Source of the DNA: Bacteroidota bacterium
Lineage (GTDB): Bacteria; Bacteroidota; Bacteroidia; Bacteroidales; UBA4417
Direction: 5' to 3'
DNA: 34,353 nt
NCBI GenBank assembly: GCA_022711175.1
Contig: JAKLFM010000034.1
Location: forward strand, 1 to 34,353
A program made the translations under genes and the position numbers. This document shows positions 26,834 to 34,215 of the stretch, one piece after another; within the stretch, counting starts at the first letter, position 1; each line of letters starts with the position of its first letter. The notes under the pieces are model-generated. The model was not told where the DNA came from, searched no databases, and worked only from the letters and a program-made list of their open reading frames with translations.

Positions 26834-28081
26834 ATGGCGATTGAGAGACAGTCAGATGCATATGCCGTGTGGAAGATTTCAAATTTCCGGGCGTTTATTA
26901 CCGGCAGGTTCTTTCTCACTTTTGCTATTCAGATGCAGTCGGTAATCATTGGCTGGCAGGTGTACGCACTCACCCACGATCCGTTTTCGCTCGGGTTGAT
27001 AGGCCTTGCCGAAGCAATTCCTTTTATTTCAATGGCACTGCTGGCAGGCCATGTGGCCGACCGCCGCAACCGTAGGATCATCATCATTTTAACAGCATCG
27101 GCATATGTGATCTGTGCCGGAATATTGCTCGCCATGAGCTTTAGGATCAATGAATTATATAGCCTTTATGGCATATTCCCTATCTACCTTATCATTGCGG
27201 TCACCGGTCTGGCAAGAGCATTTTTTTACCCGGCACAATCGGCATACATGGCCAATATTGTTCCCCGTGAGCTTTACCATAATTCATCAACCTGGAACAG
27301 CACGGTGTGGCATATCGCAGCCGTGTCAGGACCTGCCGCCGGAGGACTCATTTACGGCTTTGCCGGAATTCATGCGGCCTTCATAACTGTGGTCGTTTTT
27401 TCGCTGACGGGCGTCATTTGTTTTCTGCTCACCAAATCTGTATCATCTCCGGTTTCCTGCGGGGAGGATGGAATATTGAAAAGCCTGAAAGGAGGCATAA
27501 GGTTTGTTTTCGGTAACCAGGTTTTGCTTGGGGCTTTGTCGCTCGATATGTTTGGCGTACTCTTCGGCGGTGCAGTAGCCTTGCTGCCTGTATTTGCCGC
27601 CGATGTGCTGCATGTGGGTCCGCAGGGATTGGGATTACTGAGGGCTGCGCCGGCTTTCGGGGCAGTTGCAATGGCATTATACCTGGCCTATCACCCGCCA
27701 TTATCGCGTTCGGGAAAAAAGTTACTTCTCGCGGTTGCTGGTTTCGGGATATGCATCGTGCTGTTTGCGGTTTCGGTAAATTTCTATCTGTCGCTCATCC
27801 TGTTAGTGTTGAGCGGAGCGGTTGATAATGTGAGCGTAATCATCAGGGGAACTATACTTCAACTTGTTACACCCGATGAAATGAGAGGAAGGGTGGCTTC
27901 AGTTAACAGCATTTTTATCGGTTCTTCCAACGAATTGGGTTCATTTGAGTCAGGACTTGCAGCAAAATTAATGGGTCTTGTGCCTTCGGTAGTTTTTGGC
28001 GGCGGAATGACGCTGCTCATTGCGGGCTTAACAGCGCGATTGGCGCCAAAACTCAGGACTTTTGAATTGAGGCAATTTTAA
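26834..28081 (+). CDS. MFS transporter (EntS-like, MFS_3 type)
   Basis: The 415-residue protein has about 11-12 membrane helices and the MFS loop 2-3 signature in GHVADRRNRR (residues ~75-84). The second half repeats the fold, with MRGRVASVNSIFIG as the symmetrical loop. The general look (IIGWQVYALTHDPFSLGLIGLAEAIP) resembles the enterobactin-exporter-like branch of MFS, so export of a small molecule is likely; the substrate is unknown. It follows comB after 43 bases. Confidence 0.85.
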   Translation: MAIERQSDAYAVWKISNFRAFITGRFFLTFAIQMQSVIIGWQVYALTHDPFSLGLIGLAEAIPFISMALLAGHVADRRNRRIIIILTASAYVICAGILLAMSFRINELYSLYGIFPIYLIIAVTGLARAFFYPAQSAYMANIVPRELYHNSSTWNSTVWHIAAVSGPAAGGLIYGFAGIHAAFITVVVFSLTGVICFLLTKSVSSPVSCGEDGILKSLKGGIRFVFGNQVLLGALSLDMFGVLFGGAVALLPVFAADVLHVGPQGLGLLRAAPAFGAVAMALYLAYHPPLSRSGKKLLLAVAGFGICIVLFAVSVNFYLSLILLVLSGAVDNVSVIIRGTILQLVTPDEMRGRVASVNSIFIGSSNELGSFESGLAAKLMGLVPSVVFGGGMTLLIAGLTARLAPKLRTFELRQF

Positions 28082-28087
28082 AGGCAG

Positions 28088-28116
28088 GAAGCAATTAGTT
28101 AAAAACGCTTCTTTTT
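28088..28116 (+). terminator. Weak terminator-like hairpin after the MFS gene
   Basis: A 5-bp stem GAAGC/GCTTC with a long A/T-rich loop (28088-28111) is followed by five T. It is marginal in stability. Confidence 0.3.
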
Positions 28117-28164
28117 ACCCGGACGGTTTCAATAAGTAGAAATTTGCTAAATCGTGTATTTTCT

Positions 28165-28196
28165 GTTGCGCTATTTATTACTGTTCCTTATCTTTA
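28165..28196 (+). promoter_or_regulatory. Probable promoter of the histidine kinase gene
   Basis: GTTG (28165-28168), a 20-base spacer and TATCTTTA (28189-28196, one mismatch from TAnnTTTG). Transcription would start only a few bases before ATG 28209, so either the leader is almost absent or the true start codon is ATG 28239. Confidence 0.5.
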
Positions 28197-28208
28197 TTCA
28201 TCATTTTG

Positions 28209-30377
28209 ATGGCCATCGGTTATAATTCCTCACAGTATATGCAAAAGTCATATTCGCAAGATATACAACGACTTACAATCCTGATTCTTGTATTAATGCT
28301 CTTTGGATTGAAATCCATGGCAAATCAGCGTGGTGTTTCAGCGCCCGATACGGCAAGGATTGTTTCACTGAATAAGAAGTTTGATGCGGCGCTTGAGGCG
28401 AAGGATTATGCAGCGGCTAAAGCCTATGCCGACACGATTTTATCAGTTAGTCGTTCACTTAATGACAATACACTGATTGGAGATGCTTATTTTTCATTTG
28501 GGCAGGTTGAGAAGGCTATGCAAAACCGGAATGTATTTATTGAGCAGCTGAAAACAGCCTCAGTATATTATAAGCGGGACAATGCTTACCGGCTTACCGG
28601 CAAGTGTTATTTTTTAATCGGACAAACTTTTGTTGAGTTGAATGATTTGAACTCTGCGCTTGAGTATTTTTATGAGTCGTATGCAATGCGGGCAAAAACG
28701 GATGATAGTCTGAGCCTTGCCAATGTTGCAGTCAATATTGCATCAATAGAATATAAAACAGGCGATTATCCAGCCGCGAGCGATTACTTCTTCAGAGCGC
28801 TTAAGTTGGCTGAAGGGCTCAAAAATGATAAGATAAAGGCTATGTGCCTTAGCAACCTAAGTCACCTAAGCAATAAAATGAATAACTATGGGCAGTCGCT
28901 CGCATATCTTGAGCAGGCTCTCGAAATACAGCGACGGCTTGGTAACAGGCTCAGCGAATCCAATGTTCTTTCAAATTTTGGAAATACCTATGTCGAGATG
29001 AAAGAATACGCCAAAGCGAAAGAGTACTATGAGGATGCTATCAAAATCAAGAAAGAAATAAATGACGAAAAAGGTATTGCAATGGCTTTAGGCAACCTCG
29101 GCATTATAGCACGCCTCGAAAATGATACAGCCAAAGCAAAAGAATATTACAACAGGGCAAGAATCATTGGCAACCGCTTAGGTGATAAAGAAGTTGAGGC
29201 CTTTTTAATGAGTAATCTTGCCCTTTTGAGTTCAATGGGGAATCACCAGGAATCGGAAAAGCTTTTGCTGAACAGTTTACAAAAATCAAAGGAGTTGGGT
29301 AATCCGATCCTTATCATGGCAAATTACAAAAACCTGAAAGAGTACTACGAAAAGATAGGGAATGATAAAAAAGCGCTTGAATACGCTACTCTTTACCAGT
29401 CATTGAATGATTCGACCTTCAGGACCGAAAATTCAAACAAAATTCTTGAGTTACAAACCAAATACGAAACGGCTGAGAAAGAGAAACAGGTTGCTGTTTT
29501 AACCAGTGAGAAACTTGAAAAAGATATCAAACTGCAAAATGCCAGGCAAATCAGGCTACTGCTCATTGGCGGGATGGCATTCCTCATCATACTGGCCGCA
29601 TTAATCTATAGCCGCTATCTCATAAAAAAGCGTTCGCAGGCGCAACTGGCGCTCATGAACAATCAACTCAAAGAGCTGAATTCAACTAAGGATAAGCTCT
29701 TCTCCATTGTTTCGCACGACCTGAAAAACTCGGTTTCTGCTTTTACCAACATTACCCAGGTGCTCAACAACAGTTTTGAGAAAATGAACCAGAAAGATAT
29801 AAAGTATTACCTGGATGAACTGTCAGGTTCGGCCGGTTCGATGAAACAGCTTTTCGGAAACCTGCTGAACTGGGCTAAATCGCAACAAAATATGATTAAG
29901 GTTGAGCCTGTTAATATTCGTGTTTTAAACCTTATTGAGGATTCACTCGAACCCGTATGGCCGAAAATCAATTCAAAGAAAATAGCTGTAAGAATTGAAT
30001 GCAATGAGCATCTTGAACTTATGAATGATTTTGATATTTTAAATACGGTTTTACGTAACCTGATCACTAATGCTGTAAAATTCAGTCCGGCGGAGGGCGA
30101 AGTTGTTGTGAGCGCATGGAAAAATGAAAGCGATATGCATATCAAAGTAGCTGATAAAGGCATAGGAATGGAGCCGGAACAGATAGAATTGCTTAAGAAC
30201 CCATACAATCACATATTGAGCAAACCCGATACCGAAGGTGAAAAAGGTGCAGGTTTAGGGCTGTCGTTGTGCCGCGAGTTGTTGACAAAGATTTCAGGTA
30301 CAATGCATATCATGAGCGTAAAAAATGAAGGTAGCCAATTCGAAATTATTGTCCCATTATCGGTTCAGTCGAACTGA
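28209..30377 (+). CDS. TPR-repeat sensor histidine kinase, orphan
   Basis: The 722-residue protein begins with a hydrophobic N-terminal segment (~22-37). It continues with about seven tetratricopeptide repeats (~90-370; for example YPAASDYFFRALKLAEGL and YAKAKEYYEDAIKIKKEI) and a coiled-coil stretch. One membrane helix (~447-466) is followed by the kinase core: H-box FSIVSHDLKN with H503, N-box LRNLITNAVKFS, G1 DKGIGM and G2 GAGLGLSLC. The TPR part is expected outside the membrane and would sense a protein or peptide. No response regulator gene is adjacent. A hairpin and a new promoter separate it from the cassette downstream. Confidence 0.9.
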   Translation: MAIGYNSSQYMQKSYSQDIQRLTILILVLMLFGLKSMANQRGVSAPDTARIVSLNKKFDAALEAKDYAAAKAYADTILSVSRSLNDNTLIGDAYFSFGQVEKAMQNRNVFIEQLKTASVYYKRDNAYRLTGKCYFLIGQTFVELNDLNSALEYFYESYAMRAKTDDSLSLANVAVNIASIEYKTGDYPAASDYFFRALKLAEGLKNDKIKAMCLSNLSHLSNKMNNYGQSLAYLEQALEIQRRLGNRLSESNVLSNFGNTYVEMKEYAKAKEYYEDAIKIKKEINDEKGIAMALGNLGIIARLENDTAKAKEYYNRARIIGNRLGDKEVEAFLMSNLALLSSMGNHQESEKLLLNSLQKSKELGNPILIMANYKNLKEYYEKIGNDKKALEYATLYQSLNDSTFRTENSNKILELQTKYETAEKEKQVAVLTSEKLEKDIKLQNARQIRLLLIGGMAFLIILAALIYSRYLIKKRSQAQLALMNNQLKELNSTKDKLFSIVSHDLKNSVSAFTNITQVLNNSFEKMNQKDIKYYLDELSGSAGSMKQLFGNLLNWAKSQQNMIKVEPVNIRVLNLIEDSLEPVWPKINSKKIAVRIECNEHLELMNDFDILNTVLRNLITNAVKFSPAEGEVVVSAWKNESDMHIKVADKGIGMEPEQIELLKNPYNHILSKPDTEGEKGAGLGLSLCRELLTKISGTMHIMSVKNEGSQFEIIVPLSVQSN

Positions 30378-30440
30378 TCGTCTGATCATTCTACATTTTA
30401 AAGGGCTGCTCCTGTTATCTTAATAGGTTCAGTGCTCTTC

Positions 30441-30460
30441 CATCCGTAAAAATACGGATG
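30441..30460. repeat. 8-bp perfect stem-loop after the histidine kinase gene
   Basis: CATCCGTA (30441-30448) pairs with TACGGATG (30453-30460) around AAAA. No T-run follows on either strand, so it is not a classic terminator; it may stabilise an mRNA end or bind a regulator. Confidence 0.6.
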
Positions 30461-30480
30461 CAGAATCATGGATTTCACGG

Positions 30481-30511
30481 GTTGTCAACTGTATACGCAG
30501 CAATAGATTTG
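30481..30511 (+). promoter_or_regulatory. Promoter of the exported-protein cassette
   Basis: GTTG (30481-30484), a 19-base spacer and TAGATTTG (30504-30511) match the Bacteroidota consensus fully. The start of transcription would be near 30518, about 20 bases before ATG 30538. The -7 element lies inside a 10-bp inverted repeat (30494-30503 with 30509-30518, one G-T pair). Confidence 0.75.
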
Positions 30512-30537
30512 CTGTGTACCAAATTAAACCCTGAGCC

Positions 30538-32007
30538 ATGAAAAAAATCTATCTTCTTAGTTTGCTTATGTCCCTGATGCTATCAGGTACTCTTGTTTTT
30601 GCCCAGGTTGGGAGCCTGAAAAATATGGCAAAAAAAGTAACCTCGGAGCAAATAAATAATACCGGTCAAAAGGCAGTTGAACAAACTAACAATTCTCAGA
30701 AAACTGGTAATGCAACTTCGGGAAGCACCGGACAAAATCAGGCGGGTTCGCTGGCTTCAGCCGAAGTGAATCAGGAAGCGTCTGTTGAGGCCATTTATGT
30801 TTCAAAAAAAGCCGGGAGTAACAAAAATGACGGTTCAAAATCGGCGCCGCTCAAGAATCTTGACAAAGCCATTGAAATGTCGAAACCCGGCGGTACCATC
30901 TTCATTGCCGGAGGCATTGAAACAGGAACACTGAATATCGGCTTTATCGAAAGCGACAAAGCAGTTAAAATTTACGGCAGCTGGGATGATAATTTCGAGA
31001 AACAAAATATTGTTGAGCATCCAACGGTGATACAACCCGACAATGAAAGCGCCCGTTCAAACCGCAAAGCCCTGATGAAGTTTACAAGAGATGTGGCAGG
31101 AACGGTGATCGATCACCTCGTTTTTGACGGTGGCCAGCGCAATGCTTATCATGTTAAAGAGGGTGTTGTTCAGGGCATTGAAGGCGGCCGGTTATTGCCT
31201 GATACTGAACGTCCCGCCGAAGGCTATCCGACAATCTATGAGCCTTTGCTCCAGTTTGTGAGTGCCACTACCGGCGGCGATGTTACTGTGAAGAACTGCG
31301 TGTTTGTTAATGGCGCCAGTTTTGCGCTCCAGGCAGGACATCGCAACGGTAAGTTCTCAGTACTGAACAATGTTTTTGTCGGAAACCGGATGGCGGCAGT
31401 TGAGATCTATGGTACCTGTGCAAGCACGGGAGGGCCGAATACCCTTTCGCTTTGTGGCGAGGTTGAAGTAGCCAACAATACCATTCTCTTCACATGGAGC
31501 CGTACCAAAGACTTTCAGGATATGGGATACGGTGTGCGTGTGATGACCAAATGCAATTACAACATTCACAATAACATCATTGGGGCATCCATACTTGCCG
31601 CTGTTGACCACACCCGTTTCAATAAGGATGAATGGGTGCATATTGATAACAACATCTTCTTTGTGAACAAGGATAAAGATGTGCATTACAGCCCTTCGAG
31701 CAATACCCGCCTGCGTATTGATGCCGCTGACCTTGGCGACCTGGAAGTAGCCAGCGCCGAAGGCAACAAAAACTATATTCCTAAAGAGTTGAAAGTAAAT
31801 AAGGACTATCTCGAGGGCTATTTGAATGCGCGTTACTCCGAGCAAACCGATTTCGACCGCAATTCCCCTTCAAACCAGTGGCGGTCGGCGCTTGGAATGA
31901 ACATGCAGGGAACCATGTCATCAACAGTTAGCATGTTTTGCAACAAATACCCATGGCGCGAAGCCCTGAATTTATTTGGAAATGTTGCCGGTTACGGGGC
32001 TCAGTAA
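30538..32007 (+). CDS. Exported right-handed beta-helix protein
   Basis: The 489-residue product has a signal peptide (residues 1-22, ending VFAQ), then a polar Asn/Gln/Ser/Thr-rich linker (~30-80). A DUF1565/pectate-lyase-like beta-helix begins at IYVSKKAGSNKNDGS (~84-98) and SAPLKNLDKAIEMSKPGG. Repeating Asn-rich coils follow: VTVKNCVFVNGA, FSVLNNVFVGNRM, VEVANNTILF, YNIHNNIIGAS and VHIDNNIFFVN. Such folds bind or cleave polysaccharides, but no catalytic residues can be named. There is no T9SS tail or lipobox. It is the first gene behind the promoter at 30481. Confidence 0.75.
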   Translation: MKKIYLLSLLMSLMLSGTLVFAQVGSLKNMAKKVTSEQINNTGQKAVEQTNNSQKTGNATSGSTGQNQAGSLASAEVNQEASVEAIYVSKKAGSNKNDGSKSAPLKNLDKAIEMSKPGGTIFIAGGIETGTLNIGFIESDKAVKIYGSWDDNFEKQNIVEHPTVIQPDNESARSNRKALMKFTRDVAGTVIDHLVFDGGQRNAYHVKEGVVQGIEGGRLLPDTERPAEGYPTIYEPLLQFVSATTGGDVTVKNCVFVNGASFALQAGHRNGKFSVLNNVFVGNRMAAVEIYGTCASTGGPNTLSLCGEVEVANNTILFTWSRTKDFQDMGYGVRVMTKCNYNIHNNIIGASILAAVDHTRFNKDEWVHIDNNIFFVNKDKDVHYSPSSNTRLRIDAADLGDLEVASAEGNKNYIPKELKVNKDYLEGYLNARYSEQTDFDRNSPSNQWRSALGMNMQGTMSSTVSMFCNKYPWREALNLFGNVAGYGAQ

Positions 32008-32032
32008 AATGATTTGTATCACTTTAAAACCA

Positions 32033-32209
32033 ATGAAAATGAACCAGATATCTAAAATAATGATGTATTTAAACCAGCTTATGGGGTTGGTATCGTCTGT
32101 GAGGAGCATTGCTGCAACAGTCAGGATGCGTAAAAATACAGAAATGCAAAAAGCCAGGGAGATGCTAACACAGCAGGAAAAACAAGCTGGTGAACGAACT
32201 GTTGCCTGA
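32033..32209 (+). CDS. Possible small protein of 58 residues
   Basis: The frame sits between two exported-protein genes on the same strand: 25 bases after the first and 31 before the next. It begins MKMNQISKIMMYLNQ, has a mildly hydrophobic first half and a charged helical second half (RMRKNTEMQKAREMLTQQ). No family is recognised. An earlier ATG at 32009, two bases after the previous stop codon, would give 66 residues. Position supports a real gene; sequence alone does not. Confidence 0.4.
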   Translation: MKMNQISKIMMYLNQLMGLVSSVRSIAATVRMRKNTEMQKAREMLTQQEKQAGERTVA

Positions 32210-32240
32210 AAATCAGTCCTGTATCAAATAACAATAAACC

Positions 32241-33203
32241 ATGAAAACTTCGATTCACAAAATAATCATCAACATAATCTTAATGGTAATTATGGAAAAC
32301 ATAGCCGCTCAAAATCCTGGTGAGATCATTTTCTCTGCATCCATGATTGATCCCTCAAACCCTTCGGGCACAGAAACCGAGTTTAATGCTGGTGAAAAAA
32401 TCTATGCTGTTGCCTATCTGCCCGATATGCTAAAAAATCTGTACCAGAATCAGTCGCCAACCGCCAGTCTGCAGGTAGAAATATTTATCTACGAACTAAA
32501 GGCCCCGATGTATGAATACCAGCAACCAATGGAAATGCAGCTCACATTTGCCAACATGTGGGTGAACGGGACTGTAAAGGACAGCAAATACCTCATGGTT
32601 GACCTGGTGCCCGACCCTGCAAAAACCACAGCCTACGGAAGCAAGGACATTGTTTACAAGTCGTTCGGGAAAAAGTATGAAGGGCCTGTTGCATTTGCTG
32701 AGGCATTGGCTGCTCTCCCCGCAGGCGAACACAAGTTAAAGGTTGTGGTGCAGTGCTATTATGCTCCCGTCGCATCGGGGGTAATTACGATAAAGGGTGA
32801 TAACTATGCAGCATACGCTAAACTGGCCGAACAAATCAATGAAGCTGCAGCAAACGCAGCAGCAGCCGATGCAGCATTCCCAAAAGCGGTAACATCCGAT
32901 CCTGCAAGGGAAGCCAGAATGGTGGCAGCTTTTAAGAATTCGAACGACTGGAAGTCCGGTTTTATTGATGGGACTGATGTTGTTAAGACAGCCATCACCT
33001 ATGACTGGGAAATCCGCCGTCATGAAATTTCGGGTGCAATTTTACACCGTTATTGTATTGCAGCAATAGCTGTTAAAACCCGCTCCGGCGGATGTGCTTA
33101 TTACAAGGTCACTTTTCAGGAAGATTATGTGGGGGGCAATTTTCAGCCATTGCATTATGACGGCGCCGGCGATAAGATAAACCTTCAATGTGACAAACTC
33201 TAA
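32241..33203 (+). CDS. Exported protein of unknown function
   Basis: The 320-residue product has a signal peptide (residues 1-24, ending IAAQ). A beta-rich region follows (~30-190; FSASMIDPSNPSGTETEFNA and GEKIYAVAYLPD). An alanine-rich helical linker comes next (~195-225; NEAAANAAAADAAFPKAV), then a compact C-terminal domain (~225-320) with an NDWKSGFIDG motif and three cysteines (C274, C285, C317). I do not recognise a family. It appears to be translated together with the lipoprotein that follows 17 bases later. Confidence 0.6.
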   Translation: MKTSIHKIIINIILMVIMENIAAQNPGEIIFSASMIDPSNPSGTETEFNAGEKIYAVAYLPDMLKNLYQNQSPTASLQVEIFIYELKAPMYEYQQPMEMQLTFANMWVNGTVKDSKYLMVDLVPDPAKTTAYGSKDIVYKSFGKKYEGPVAFAEALAALPAGEHKLKVVVQCYYAPVASGVITIKGDNYAAYAKLAEQINEAAANAAAADAAFPKAVTSDPAREARMVAAFKNSNDWKSGFIDGTDVVKTAITYDWEIRRHEISGAILHRYCIAAIAVKTRSGGCAYYKVTFQEDYVGGNFQPLHYDGAGDKINLQCDKL

Positions 33204-33205
33204 CT

Positions 33206-33213
33206 GGAAGGAG
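33206..33213 (+). promoter_or_regulatory. Strong Shine-Dalgarno sequence
   Basis: GGAAGGAG lies 7 bases before ATG 33221, starting 2 bases after the stop codon of the gene before. Strong ribosome binding sites are rare in Bacteroidota, and other starts in this window lack one. Confidence 0.7.
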
Positions 33214-33220
33214 TTGTACG

Positions 33221-33703
33221 ATGAGAAACCTGGTGCCATTGGCTATAGTCATATTTTCAGCAGCCCTTATCACTATTGGTTGTGATAAAAACTTGCGCAA
33301 AGCGGAAGTTGTTACAAAAGCCGAGGTGAAAAGTTTTGAGAATGAGTTCTTTACAATGCATATTGCCGATGGCTATAATGAAATGAGTATCAAAGGTGGC
33401 GTTCAGGCATACAGAGGCAACAGTTTTATAGAGGTTCATTACAGAGGTGAAAACCTGGTGCAGGAGGAAGCAAAAGCCGGTATTTACCTGCTGGCAAAAA
33501 ACTATGAAGGTTCGGTTCCCGATATAGTTGACACGCTGGGAATCAAATTCTTTCACTCCTCAATTATTCTGCAGGGCGCGTCACGTGATGTTTTTATGGC
33601 TGTCAGAAATGGCAGGATGATCAGCATTACAATTTCAAGAAACGGCCAGACAAACGATGGAAACCTGGAAGCGATGTTTGGTAGCATTAAACTGAAAGCT
33701 TAA
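33221..33703 (+). CDS. Predicted lipoprotein of unknown function
   Basis: The 160-residue product has a lipoprotein signal with lipobox I-T-I-G-C21. The mature domain (~35-158) alternates short beta strands and helices: NEFFTMHIADGYNEM, GNSFIEVHYRG, FFHSSIILQGASRDVFMAVRNGR. It ends in a helix and strand, LEAMFGSIKLK, a pattern like small stress-response or PsbP/Mog1-like domains, but I cannot assign it. It is preceded by an unusually good ribosome binding site and lies between an unknown exported protein and a T9SS mini-protein. Confidence 0.65.
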   Translation: MRNLVPLAIVIFSAALITIGCDKNLRKAEVVTKAEVKSFENEFFTMHIADGYNEMSIKGGVQAYRGNSFIEVHYRGENLVQEEAKAGIYLLAKNYEGSVPDIVDTLGIKFFHSSIILQGASRDVFMAVRNGRMISITISRNGQTNDGNLEAMFGSIKLKA

Positions 33704-33715
33704 ACACTTTAAATT

Positions 33716-34204
33716 ATGAAAACAAAAATTTTCTCAACCCTGATTCTATTTCTCATTGCGCTTGGCACGAATGTGTTAAAGGCACAGTCGGGAAGCAATG
33801 CCGCCGGTATCGAAGCAACAGGCAGCGATGGTTCAGTGAACGCTTCGGTGGGCCAGGTTTTTACCTCCACCTATACGTCATCTTCGGCCTATATTGCCGA
33901 AGGTGTTCAGCAACCATACGAAATATCCGTAATCACTTCGGTTGAACCGGTTGCCAATACGGCGGGACGCATTGATGTTTATCCAAATCCTTTTACGGAT
34001 GCGGTAAACATCAGGCTCGAAAACCGCAGTACCGGCAACTGGGCTTATACCCTCTTCAATATGAATGGGCAAAAGGTAATACAGGGACAACTCAATGGTG
34101 ATGTAACATTGATTCCGGCTGCTTTTTTAGTGAAAGGAAGCTATTTGTTGAGCGTGGTGGAAGGAAACATGCTGGTAAAATCCTTTAAGATCATCAAGAA
34201 CTAA
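33716..34204 (+). CDS. Small T9SS-sorted surface protein
   Basis: The 162-residue product has a signal peptide (residues 1-24, ending LKAQ). A short Gly/Ser/Thr-rich segment follows (SDGSVNASVGQVFTSTYTSS, then AEGVQQPYEIS). Residues ~85-162 form a type A C-terminal sorting domain of the type IX secretion system, with Y89-PNPF, NMNGQKV and KGSYLLSV near the end, and a final KSFKIIKN. It should cross the outer membrane by T9SS and be attached to the surface. Almost the whole protein is signal, linker and sorting tail. It lies 12 bases after the lipoprotein and 11 before a SYQAVIRN-type gene. Confidence 0.8.
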   Translation: MKTKIFSTLILFLIALGTNVLKAQSGSNAAGIEATGSDGSVNASVGQVFTSTYTSSSAYIAEGVQQPYEISVITSVEPVANTAGRIDVYPNPFTDAVNIRLENRSTGNWAYTLFNMNGQKVIQGQLNGDVTLIPAAFLVKGSYLLSVVEGNMLVKSFKIIKN

Positions 34205-34215
34205 CAGAAAAAGTT

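Noticed and set aside
32850..32885. Run of GCA/GCC codons in the 320-residue exported protein, as a microsatellite.
   Set aside because: The codons are mixed and encode an alanine-rich helical linker; no exact repeat unit is present.
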